From: Clostridiales bacterium
Lineage (GTDB): Bacteria > Bacillota > Clostridia > Tissierellales > Dethiosulfatibacteraceae
NCBI GenBank assembly: GCA_003446975.1
Contig: DMAP01000414.1
Location: forward strand, 1 to 12,447
Length of the DNA stretch: 12,447 bases
Direction: 5' to 3'
The notes beneath the pieces are model-generated. The model worked only from the letters and a program-made list of their open reading frames with translations, did not search any database and had not been told where the DNA came from. Positions 1-6,757 of the stretch are shown here, one piece after another. The stretch's first letter is position 1. Each line of letters starts with the position of its first letter. Position numbers and translations under genes: made by a program.

Positions 1-56
1 TTTCTCACAATTACATATAAAGGTCAAATAAAATTCACTTGAGAGTTATTGGCAAA

Positions 57-704
57 TCAATTGAATGTCATACTGCCTTTTACAATATAATTGACATTCT
101 CGCATATATTGGTGGCATGGTCGGCAATCCTCTCCAGGTATCTACCGATAAACAGCAAATCGATCACCTGGTCCATGACACTGGCGTCCTTGCTGAGAAT
201 GGTAAGCAGTTCCATGTAGATTTTTTCGTAGAGGTCGTCCACCACATCGTCCATATCGAAAACCTCTTTGGCCAGCGCTGTGTCTTCCTTAACATAGGAA
301 TCAAGGGAGAGTCTAATCATATCCTTGCTGATTTCTGCCATTTTAGGAATGTCCACCAGTGGCTTTATGAACTTGTCCTTGCCGATTTTTATAACGATTT
401 CAGCTATGTTTTCGCTATAATCACCTACCCGTTCAAGGTCACTGATCATTTTAATGATGCCGATAATTCTTCTTAGATCTTTCGCAATAGGCTGCTGCAA
501 TGCTATTAGCTGAATGCACTTGTCCTCAAGCTCAAGCTCCACTCTGTCTATCTCGTTTTCAAACGCGATGACCTCCAAGGCCAACTCGTAATCCTTCTCC
601 AACAGAGCCTTGATTGTCATGTCAAGAATCTTTTCAGCCATGGCTCCCATATTCAAAATATCCTGATTCAAACTCATCAATTGCTCGTCATAGTTTTGTC
701 TCAT
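57..704 (-). CDS. phoU: PhoU, phosphate signalling / Pst accessory regulator
   Basis: This 215-residue protein matches the usual length of PhoU, a cytoplasmic all-helical protein. PhoU couples the activity of the Pst transporter to the PhoR-type sensor kinase and prevents uncontrolled phosphate uptake. It consists of two three-helix repeats, each carrying an E/DxxxD metal-binding motif. Here the first repeat shows ENEIDRVE (about residues 49-56) and DLERVGDYSENIAE (about 89-102), and the second shows YLERIADHATNICE (about 190-203). It is the last gene of the pst operon, 12 nt after pstB, with a GGAGGG ribosome site 6 nt before the ATG. Last position after pstB is the usual place for phoU. Nothing in the 56 bases after its stop resembles a strong terminator, so transcription may continue beyond the window. 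Identification is secure; the signalling role is family knowledge. Confidence 0.96.
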   Translation of the reverse strand: MRQNYDEQLMSLNQDILNMGAMAEKILDMTIKALLEKDYELALEVIAFENEIDRVELELEDKCIQLIALQQPIAKDLRRIIGIIKMISDLERVGDYSENIAEIVIKIGKDKFIKPLVDIPKMAEISKDMIRLSLDSYVKEDTALAKEVFDMDDVVDDLYEKIYMELLTILSKDASVMDQVIDLLFIGRYLERIADHATNICENVNYIVKGSMTFN

Positions 705-716
705 AGTTACCCTCCA

Positions 717-1511
717 TCAACCGAATCTACCGGTTACATAATCCTCTGTTTTCTTGTGTTGGGGATTAGAAAAAATCTTTTTGGTGTCATCAAACTCCAG
801 TAATTCACCCGTTAAAAAGAATGCCGTCTTGTCTGATATTCTTGCGGCTTGTTGCATTGAATGGGTTACAATCACTATGGTATAGTCCTTTTTTAATTCT
901 AACACAAGATCTTCGATTTTACCAGTAGCAATCGGGTCCAGGGCTGATGTAGGCTCATCCATCAATAAAACATCCGGATTCACAGCCAATGCCCTTGCGA
1001 TGCACAGTCTCTGTTGTTGCCCACCTGAAAGCCCCAAAGCGTTTTTCTTAAGCCTGTCCTTGACCTCATCCCAGAGAGCGGCTCTCTTAAGACTGGTTTC
1101 AGCGATTTCCATCAGAAGATTCTTATCCTTGATACCATGAATCTTGGGCCCGAACACCACATTCTCGTAGATCGACTTGGGAAAAGGATTAGGCTTTTGA
1201 AAAACCATTCCCACCTTGGTCCTTAGTTCCTCAACAGAAATAACTTTGTCAAAAATATTTTGTTGATGATACAGGATTTCTCCGGTGATCCTGACAGAAG
1301 GTATATTCTCAACCATACGGTTAAGGGTCTTTATGAAGGTTGATTTGCCGCAACCGGAAGGTCCGATGATAGCCGTAACCCTATTTTTTTCCATTCCTAT
1401 ATTAATATCTCTCAAAGCTTGTTCCTGGTCATACCAAAGATTCAATCCCTTGACGTTGAACACCAATTTGTCTGTTGTATTGATTTTATTTGTCAACTCA
1501 ATCTCCCCCAT
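717..1511 (-). CDS. pstB: PstB, phosphate ABC transporter ATP-binding protein
   Basis: PstB is the ATPase subunit that drives phosphate import through PstC-PstA. The 264-residue protein has all ABC motifs: Walker A GPSGCGKST (residues 50-58), Q-loop Q105 in VFQKPNPFP, signature LSGGQQQR (161-168), Walker B VLLMDEP (181-187) and the H-loop histidine H217 in THSMQQA. The VFQKPNPFPKSIYENV stretch and the C-terminal EDYVTGRFG are typical of PstB rather than of other ABC ATPases. About 18 N-terminal residues precede the ABC fold. The ATG overlaps the pstA stop by one base (TAATG), which implies translational coupling, and a GAGGTG ribosome site lies 8 nt upstream. phoU follows after 12 nt. It acts at the inner face of the membrane, presumably as a dimer. 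Confidence 0.98.
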   Translation of the reverse strand: MGEIELTNKINTTDKLVFNVKGLNLWYDQEQALRDINIGMEKNRVTAIIGPSGCGKSTFIKTLNRMVENIPSVRITGEILYHQQNIFDKVISVEELRTKVGMVFQKPNPFPKSIYENVVFGPKIHGIKDKNLLMEIAETSLKRAALWDEVKDRLKKNALGLSGGQQQRLCIARALAVNPDVLLMDEPTSALDPIATGKIEDLVLELKKDYTIVIVTHSMQQAARISDKTAFFLTGELLEFDDTKKIFSNPQHKKTEDYVTGRFG

Positions 1512-2458
1512 TAAAATTTCACCTCGAACTTGTTTCTGATAACAATAGCAACTGAGTTCATAATAAACAGTATCAGTAGTAAAACTACGATTGTCGCCGC
1601 TGCCAGATTTGCATATTCAGCAGTCAAAACCGTGTCCAATGTCCAGTAGTAAATCTGAATCGGCAACGCGGTAAAGTTATCCATGACACTTGATGGCACT
1701 CTCAAAAGCAATGCGGGTATTCCCAACACCACCAAAGGTGCCGTCTCCCCTATAGCTCTGGATAAAGACAGAATAGCGCCCGTCAGTATTCCTGGAAGCG
1801 CAACCGGCAGCACCACCCTCCTAACAGTTGTCCATTTATCAGCTCCCATCGCATAGGAAGCCTCTCGGAGATAGCCGGGAACGGCTTTGATCGCTTCTTG
1901 GCTGGAAACAACCACAATGGGCAGTACCAGCAATGACATGGTCAATCCACCAGCCAATATGCTTGAACCCAGATTGAACAGCCGGCTAAAAACCGCCAAT
2001 CCCAAAAGCCCAAATATGACTGAGGGAACGCTGGCAAGATTGGATATATTGACTTTTATAAACATTTGAATCCTACCCTTTTTAGCGTATTCTTCCAAAT
2101 AGATGGCAGTGGAAACACCAAGAATCATTGTTACTGGCACCACGATTGACATGAGCCAGACAGATCCCACTATAACGCCATAGATTCCTGCCTTCTCAGG
2201 GAAAATGGACAGATTGCCTGTTAAAAATTTTATATTGAGCCATCCAATGCTGTCCGCAATAATCCTATAGAACAATATGCCCAAAACCAACAAGGCAAAC
2301 AGGACAGACATCGAAAACACATTTTTAAACAGATCATTCAAAAACAACCTTTTCTTCAATCTCTTTTTATCTGATTCTATCTTCAGTATTTTTTTGACTT
2401 CTTTATCTTTCATGTTCGCCACTTCTTTAGGTTTAATGGATTCGATTTGATAATTCAT
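1511..2458 (-). CDS. pstA: PstA, phosphate ABC transporter permease
   Basis: PstA is one of the two membrane subunits of the high-affinity phosphate importer. The reading frame is open to an ATG at 2500, but the better start is the ATG at 2458, giving 315 residues. This start lies one base after the pstC stop and 9 nt behind a GGAGG site, whereas the start at 2500 would overlap the end of pstC by 41 bases. The chosen protein begins with a lysine-rich cytoplasmic segment of about 45 residues, then about six hydrophobic segments. The ABC permease EAA loop is clear (QEAIKAVPGYLREASYAMGA, about residues 187-206, continuing to LPVALPGI), as is the SRAIGETAPL signature shared by PstA and PstC. The C-terminus overlaps the pstB start by one base. 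Confidence 0.96.
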   Translation of the reverse strand: MNYQIESIKPKEVANMKDKEVKKILKIESDKKRLKKRLFLNDLFKNVFSMSVLFALLVLGILFYRIIADSIGWLNIKFLTGNLSIFPEKAGIYGVIVGSVWLMSIVVPVTMILGVSTAIYLEEYAKKGRIQMFIKVNISNLASVPSVIFGLLGLAVFSRLFNLGSSILAGGLTMSLLVLPIVVVSSQEAIKAVPGYLREASYAMGADKWTTVRRVVLPVALPGILTGAILSLSRAIGETAPLVVLGIPALLLRVPSSVMDNFTALPIQIYYWTLDTVLTAEYANLAAATIVVLLLILFIMNSVAIVIRNKFEVKF

Positions 2459-2459
2459 A

Positions 2460-3389
2460 TTAGTATTCCTCCCTATATTTGCGAGAAATGTATTGGGCAA
2501 TCAGATTCATAACCAGTGTAAATAACAGTAGAATCAAACCCACAGCATATAGGCTATAATATCCTGTTGTGCCGCTACCAGCATCTCCGCTGGTAAATTC
2601 AACAATATATGAGGTCATTGTCTGCATTGACTTAGTGATATCAAAAGTAAATGCCTTTGAACTGCCGCTGGCTATGGTGACTATCATGGTCTCCCCTATG
2701 GCTCTTGAAATAGCCAAAACAAATGAAGCGATAATACCGGATATAGCTGATGGAATAACGACCTTGATGGCGACTTCAAGCTTGGTTGATCCCAATGCCA
2801 AGGATCCTTCCTTCAGGATTTCCGGCACCGCGTTCATAGCATCCTCAGACAAAGAGGCCACCAATGGAATAATCATAATTCCCATGACAATGCCGGGACT
2901 CAAGGCATTCTTGGATTCAAGAGCAGGTATCAGGCTCATCAGCAAGGGTGTCACAAAGGTATAGGCAAAGAATCCATAAACAATGGTAGGAATCCCTGCA
3001 AGCACCTCAAGTATGGGCTTGACTGTCTTTCTGACTCTTTGAGATGCAAACTGGCTCAGATACAATGCGGCTGTCAATCCAAGTGGTATTGCGACCAGCA
3101 TTGCAATAACGGTGATAATGATGGTTCCGTTGATTAGTGGCAATATACCAAAGGACGGATCCACTGCTCTTAGAGGTGCCAGTCTGGTGCTGAAAACATC
3201 CGCTATTCTTACAGCGCTGAAAAACTTGTAGGCATCTGTAACCAACGTGATTATGATTCCGACAGTAGTTAGAACCGAAACCGAAGCCATAACAAAAAAA
3301 AACACAGGCATTAATTTATTGACGATGTCTTTTTTGTTTCTTATATTGTTTTGGATCATTTCTCTCACGTTTATGTCTCGTTCACTCAT
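2460..3389 (-). CDS. pstC: PstC, phosphate ABC transporter permease
   Basis: PstC is the partner permease of PstA in the phosphate channel. The 309-residue protein starts with a charged cytoplasmic stretch (1-26) followed by a membrane segment at about 27-50. A long loop (about 51-85) precedes the binding-protein-dependent transport domain. The EAA loop is seen at SEDAMNAVPEILKEGSLALG (about 181-200), followed by VVIPSAISGI and the SRAIGETMIV motif (about 228-237). The extracytoplasmic loop at about 245-275 (SKAFTFD through GSGTTGYY) fits PstC. The ATG at 3389 is preceded by AAGGAAG at good spacing. A 91-nt gap separates it from pstS upstream and holds a strong stem-loop; pstA starts one base after its stop. 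Confidence 0.96.
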   Translation of the reverse strand: MSERDINVREMIQNNIRNKKDIVNKLMPVFFFVMASVSVLTTVGIIITLVTDAYKFFSAVRIADVFSTRLAPLRAVDPSFGILPLINGTIIITVIAMLVAIPLGLTAALYLSQFASQRVRKTVKPILEVLAGIPTIVYGFFAYTFVTPLLMSLIPALESKNALSPGIVMGIMIIPLVASLSEDAMNAVPEILKEGSLALGSTKLEVAIKVVIPSAISGIIASFVLAISRAIGETMIVTIASGSSKAFTFDITKSMQTMTSYIVEFTSGDAGSGTTGYYSLYAVGLILLLFTLVMNLIAQYISRKYREEY

Positions 3390-3422
3390 TTTTAATCACT
3401 TCCTTATATAAACTTCAAACGA

Positions 3423-3458
3423 CCTAAGATGAGAAGCCCCAATGCTTCCCATCTTAAG
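3423..3458 (-). promoter_or_regulatory. Stem-loop in the pstS-pstC mRNA spacer
   Basis: The arms 3444-3458 and 3423-3437 pair over 15 positions with a 6-nt loop (3438-3443). Read as minus-strand RNA the stem is continuous, with two G-U wobbles; read as plus-strand RNA the same two positions become A-C mismatches. The structure is therefore favoured in the pst transcript direction. It begins 22 nt after the pstS stop. No run of U follows (the sequence after it is GUCGUUUGAAG), so it is not a classical strong terminator. In pst operons such a hairpin usually lets pstS mRNA accumulate above the permease message, through partial termination or protection from 3' decay. Confidence 0.75.
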
Positions 3459-3480
3459 CCATTTATTGAAATTGAGGGTT

Positions 3481-4515
3481 TTATTTTATTGCTTCCAATA
3501 CTGACATATACTCAGCATATACTTCAGCGGGAAGAGGTGCGAATCCGTTTTCCCCAGCAAGCTTGGCAGCGCCTTCTTCAGAGACAACATACTTGGCATA
3601 GTCAAGCACCTGTGGTTTTTCTTTTGCATATCTCAGGTTCACGTATGTGAACACCGGTCTTGTAAATCCTGCATATGGCAGATCTTCACCTATTGTTGCC
3701 AATGTAGGTTCAACTGGTCCATTACCAAAGTCTACCTTTACAGCTTGAATCTTATCTTGATTGTTGACATAGTATCCAAATCCGAAGAATGCTATGGCAT
3801 TTTTATCTTTTGATACAAGATCCACCAATGTTGAGTATTCTTGCTGTAGATTGGCCGTTGCCACCATATCTTGTTTTTTCAGAATAACTTCATAGAAGAA
3901 CTCATAGGTTCCGTGATTTTCATTAGGTCCGAAGAATTTAACTTCTTCACTTGGCCACTCAGGTCTGATATCTGACCATAGTACCTTGTCGTCTGCTTTT
4001 ATAGCCTTTGAAAGATACATGTTGACTATTTCATCTCTTGTCATTTCTGTTGCCCAGGTATTGTCTTTATTGATAACTATCGTCAAACCATCCAATGCAA
4101 TTTTGATTTCCAAAACTTCGGCATCATAGTCGTAGCCGTTTTTCTCAAGCTCTTCTTTTTCTTCTGTCTTGATTGCCCTTGAAGCATCTACCAAGTCCAG
4201 TTCCCCTGGAATGAACTTTTTGAAGCCTGCACTTGATCCCGCTCTACCTACCTGCACGCTGACATCAGCTTCCTTGGTTGTCATGTATTGTTCCGCTATA
4301 TGTGCCATCAAAGGGTATACCGTTCCTGATCCGTCAATAATGACCTGGCCTGACAGTTTAGCTGCAGGCGCCGCAGTGGTCGCTCCTGGTGCTGCTGTTG
4401 TTGCTGGTGGCGCTGTTGTTGCAGTATTGTTGTTGCCGCATCCGGCAAAAATGCCCATTAGTAAAACGGTGATTAATAATAGTGTTACAGATTTAAACTC
4501 TAAACGCTTTCTCAT
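3481..4515 (-). CDS. pstS: PstS, phosphate-binding lipoprotein
   Basis: PstS captures phosphate outside the cell and delivers it to PstC-PstA. The ATG at 4515 gives 344 residues and sits 9 nt behind AGGAGA; an in-frame TTG at 4524 touches the ribosome site and is unlikely. The N-terminus is a lipoprotein signal with lipobox IFAGC and lipidated Cys26. A low-complexity Ala/Thr/Pro tether follows (about residues 31-52, three ATTA-type repeats). Ligand-loop motifs are DGSGTVYP (61-68), RAGSSAGFKKF (91-101), LVDASRAI (108-115) and NENHGTYEFF (198-207). In the last of these, most relatives have Ser-Gly-Thr where this protein has His201-Gly-Thr. It is the first gene of the operon, under the Pho-box promoter. 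Length is normal for the family. Confidence 0.96.
   Translation of the reverse strand: MRKRLEFKSVTLLLITVLLMGIFAGCGNNNTATTAPPATTAAPGATTAAPAAKLSGQVIIDGSGTVYPLMAHIAEQYMTTKEADVSVQVGRAGSSAGFKKFIPGELDLVDASRAIKTEEKEELEKNGYDYDAEVLEIKIALDGLTIVINKDNTWATEMTRDEIVNMYLSKAIKADDKVLWSDIRPEWPSEEVKFFGPNENHGTYEFFYEVILKKQDMVATANLQQEYSTLVDLVSKDKNAIAFFGFGYYVNNQDKIQAVKVDFGNGPVEPTLATIGEDLPYAGFTRPVFTYVNLRYAKEKPQVLDYAKYVVSEEGAAKLAGENGFAPLPAEVYAEYMSVLEAIK
4360..4425 (-). repeat. ATTA(P/A)P linker repeat within pstS
   Basis: Residues 31-52 of PstS are almost only Ala, Thr and Pro, with ATTAPP, ATTAAP and ATTAAP in close succession separated by one or no residue. This is a flexible spacer between the lipidated Cys26 and the folded binding domain. 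Such tethers are common in Gram-positive lipoproteins and tend to vary in repeat number between strains. Confidence 0.8.
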
Positions 4516-4577
4516 CTTAAACAATCTCCTTCAATTTGTGTTTTTTAAGTCAATCACATATTAACATGTTTAAAACT

Positions 4578-4583
4578 GTTATA
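4578..4583 (-). promoter_or_regulatory. Candidate -10 element of the pst operon
   Basis: On the minus strand TATAAC lies at 4583-4578, 11 bases downstream of the last perfect Pho hexamer. This would put the transcript start near 4571 and the hexamers at roughly -24 to -51, where PhoP binds at Bacillus Pho promoters. No convincing -35 hexamer is present, as expected if PhoP replaces it. Just downstream, near the predicted start site, is the short palindrome AACATGTT (4563-4570). A second -10-like TAATAT at 4563-4558 cannot be excluded. Confidence 0.5.
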
Positions 4584-4622
4584 TGTTGTGTCCGTGTTAA
4601 CTGAATGTTAAGTCTATGTTAA
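4584..4622 (-). promoter_or_regulatory. PhoP (Pho) box: TTAACA direct repeats at 11-bp period
   Basis: On the minus strand TTAACA occurs at 4622-4617, 4611-4606 and 4600-4595, each separated by exactly 5 bp. A degenerate ACAACA is in phase at 4589-4584. Direct repeats of TT(A/C/T)ACA with about 5-bp spacers are the known binding pattern of the response regulator PhoP in Bacillus. The position upstream of pstS and the orientation towards it both fit. The phoPR genes are not in the window. Confidence 0.85.
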
Positions 4623-4673
4623 GTCATAAAAGACCGAAGATAATTTAAATGGCTTTCGTGTCAATAGTTTTTG

Positions 4674-4702
4674 TTGAAGTTAAAATGTTTCTATTATATA
4701 AT
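4674..4702 (+). promoter_or_regulatory. Promoter of ychF (sigma-A type)
   Basis: TTGAAG (4674-4679) and a perfect TATAAT (4697-4702) are separated by 17 bp. This predicts a start near 4709 and a leader of about 27 nt before the ychF ATG. It faces away from the pstS promoter and should be independent of phosphate control, though the Pho box lies only about 50 bp upstream. Confidence 0.75.
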
Positions 4703-4735
4703 GTCCTGTACATTTAATGAAAGGACGTGCAAATT

Positions 4736-5827
4736 ATGAAAATGGGAATAGTCGGATTGCCAAATGTTGGCAAGAGCACTCTATTCAACGCAATCACATC
4801 GGCAGGAGCTGAATCAGCCAATTATCCATTTTGTACCATAGAGCCTAATGTAGGGGTTGTTTCAGTACCGGACCGTCGTTTGGATTTTCTGGCAACGATG
4901 AACAAATCCAAGAAAATTGTTCATACCGCCATGGAGTTTTATGATATAGCAGGTTTGGTCAAGGGAGCCAGCAAGGGGGAAGGATTAGGCAACAAGTTTC
5001 TTTCTCATATAAGGGAAGTGTCCGCAATCGTTCACGTGGTGAGATGCTTCGAGGACGAAAACGTCTCCCATGTTGAGGGCAGTCTGGATCCAATAAGAGA
5101 TATAGAGGTCATCGAGCTGGAGCTTATCCTGTCGGATCTTGAGATGCTTTTGAAACGAAGAGATCGATTGGCTAAAACATCAAGAAGTGACAAATCTCAG
5201 AGCTTCGAATACGAGTTGGTATCCCGGATCGTAGAACATCTCGAGCAGGAAAAGTCTGTCCGACAGATGGAATTTACAGACGAAGAGGAAAAACTGGTCA
5301 AAACGTTGAACCTGATTACTGCAAAACCGATACTTTATGCAGCCAACATCAACGAGGAAGATCTCGATACCATCGATACTAATCCACACATCAATCGAAT
5401 AAAGGAATATGCAGAAAAAGACGGTGCGGAGGTCATCTCCATTTGTGGAAAAATCGAGGCGGAAATCTCAGAACTCGACAAGGAAGAGAAGCAAATGTAT
5501 CTGGAGGAGTCAGGCATAGCGGAACCCGGATTGGATAAGCTGATTCGAGCAAGCTATAAATTGCTTGGGCTGATATCCTTCCTGACAACCGGACCTGAGG
5601 AATCACGGGCATGGACTATCAAAAACGGCACGAAAGCCCCGCAGGCTGCCGGCAAGATTCACTCAGACATCGAAAGAGGCTTCATACGTGCTGAAGTGGT
5701 CGCTTTTGACGTTCTGGAACAAATCGGTTCCATGGTTGCGGCAAAAGAAAAAGGCCTCCTAAGATTAGAAGGCAAGGAGTACATCATCAAAGACGGTGAT
5801 GTGGTATTGTTCCGATTCAATGTTTAG
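4736..5827 (+). CDS. ychF: YchF/OLA1-type redox-regulated ATPase
   Basis: YchF is a conserved Obg-family P-loop protein that binds ribosomes and hydrolyses ATP rather than GTP. From the ATG at 4736 the protein has 363 residues, the usual length. Motifs seen are G1 GLPNVGKST (7-15), G3 DIAGLVKGAS (70-79), and NINE (204-207) where GTPases have NKxD; this last change is the family hallmark linked to ATP preference. A coiled-coil stretch (about 125-190) follows the first half of the G domain. The C-terminal TGS domain (about 280-363) contains TIKNGTKAPQAAGKIH and ends in VLFRFNV. The ATG at 4736 lies 10 nt behind AAAGGA, while a GTG at 4727 is too close to the ribosome site. It is a single-gene unit with its own promoter, and its stop is 2 bp from the convergent lysR-type gene. 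Confidence 0.97.
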   Translation: MKMGIVGLPNVGKSTLFNAITSAGAESANYPFCTIEPNVGVVSVPDRRLDFLATMNKSKKIVHTAMEFYDIAGLVKGASKGEGLGNKFLSHIREVSAIVHVVRCFEDENVSHVEGSLDPIRDIEVIELELILSDLEMLLKRRDRLAKTSRSDKSQSFEYELVSRIVEHLEQEKSVRQMEFTDEEEKLVKTLNLITAKPILYAANINEEDLDTIDTNPHINRIKEYAEKDGAEVISICGKIEAEISELDKEEKQMYLEESGIAEPGLDKLIRASYKLLGLISFLTTGPEESRAWTIKNGTKAPQAAGKIHSDIERGFIRAEVVAFDVLEQIGSMVAAKEKGLLRLEGKEYIIKDGDVVLFRFNV

Positions 5828-5829
5828 AA

Positions 5830-6738
5830 TCAATCAAGCTTAGATCCCTTCCAATCGATTAAAAAATCTCTGAAGGCTTCCGCTATTGGAGACAGGGTTC
5901 TGTGCCTATGATATACGAAATAGAAATTTCGCATTAATTCAAGATCTTTGATTCTATAGGTTTTGATTAAGCCTAAATCTATTTCGTTTTTTATTGCAAG
6001 TTTAGAAATAAAGCTGACTCCCAATTCCAGTTCAATCATTTTCTTAATCATTTCATTGCTGTCTATAAAAGAGGTTATGTTCAAATTGTCTAGATGAATC
6101 CCTAAATCCGTGAGGCTATTTTCAACTATCAATCGTGTGCCGGACCCTTTTTTCCTAAAAATGAATTTATTGGAAAGCAAAGAGGCAATGTCTACAGTTT
6201 CGGAAGCCCAATTGTAATGTTCATTGTTTGGTACTGCCAGAACTATTTCATCTTGATAGAAATCAACATATTCCAGGACATCTGATGTATACTTGGCGCC
6301 AACTATTCCAAAGTTGTTTTTTCCTTTCAATATCTCTTCCACAACGTCTTTCGAGTTTTTATGGGTCACTGTAAATGTAACCTTAGGATACTTCTCTGCA
6401 AATCCCTTTAGAATATGGGGAAGAATATACTGCTCAGGAATAGAGCTGGCATTGATGCTTAGCTCGCCTTCAATGCTTTCAGATTTCTCCATCATGATGT
6501 GCTTCGCCTTGTCTCTTGTATTGATCAGTTCAAGGGCATATCGGTAAAACTCCTTTCCCGCATCAGTTAAAGTAACCGTCTTGCTTCTCCTATCCAAGAG
6601 AACAGTCTTAAGCTCTCTTTCTAGATTTTGAATATTATTGCTGACCGTCGGTTGCGTCAGATACAGTTCCTTTGCAGCCTTAGAAAAACTCTTGTGCTTC
6701 ACAACACTTAAAAAACTCTCCAATTGATTGAACTCCAA
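5830..6738 (-). CDS. LysR-type regulator, selenium-metabolism-associated type
   Basis: This 302-residue LysR-family transcription factor has the N-terminal winged helix-turn-helix (about 1-60), with the recognition region SFSKAAKELYLTQPTVSNNI (17-36). A linker helix (about 60-90) and a periplasmic-binding-protein-like effector domain (about 92-300) follow. The start is a TTG at 6738 behind AAGGAAGG with 7-nt spacing; no ATG is available near the N-terminus, and MEFNQLESFLSVV is where LysR proteins normally begin. The gene lies 19 nt after the aminotransferase gene and is probably co-transcribed with it. Divergent YedE, TusA and DUF3343 genes nearby match the context of the clostridial LysR group associated with selenium metabolism. 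It probably controls the divergent promoters at 7907-8083, with a selenium or sulfur species as effector (inference). Its 3' end abuts ychF. Confidence 0.9.
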   Translation of the reverse strand: MEFNQLESFLSVVKHKSFSKAAKELYLTQPTVSNNIQNLERELKTVLLDRRSKTVTLTDAGKEFYRYALELINTRDKAKHIMMEKSESIEGELSINASSIPEQYILPHILKGFAEKYPKVTFTVTHKNSKDVVEEILKGKNNFGIVGAKYTSDVLEYVDFYQDEIVLAVPNNEHYNWASETVDIASLLSNKFIFRKKGSGTRLIVENSLTDLGIHLDNLNITSFIDSNEMIKKMIELELGVSFISKLAIKNEIDLGLIKTYRIKDLELMRNFYFVYHRHRTLSPIAEAFRDFLIDWKGSKLD

Positions 6739-6757
6739 AACACTACCTTCCTTCGAA

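Noticed and set aside
39..476. 145-residue plus-strand open frame opposite phoU
   Set aside because: It is antisense to a well-supported phoU gene, has no recognisable domain and no ribosome site; an antisense shadow.
2459..2500. Upstream pstA start at 2500
   Set aside because: It would overlap pstC by 41 bases; the ATG at 2458 has a strong ribosome site and the usual tight junction.
2569..2964. 131-residue plus-strand open frame opposite pstC
   Set aside because: Antisense to a conserved permease gene; composition mirrors hydrophobic codons of pstC.
4169..4564. 131-residue plus-strand open frame opposite the 5' end of pstS
   Set aside because: Its Ala/Val-rich stretch is the antisense reading of the PstS Ala/Thr/Pro linker; no ribosome site, and it crosses the pstS control region.
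4727..4735. GTG start for ychF at 4727
   Set aside because: It lies only 1 nt after the AAAGGA ribosome site; the ATG at 4736 has proper spacing and gives the family N-terminus.
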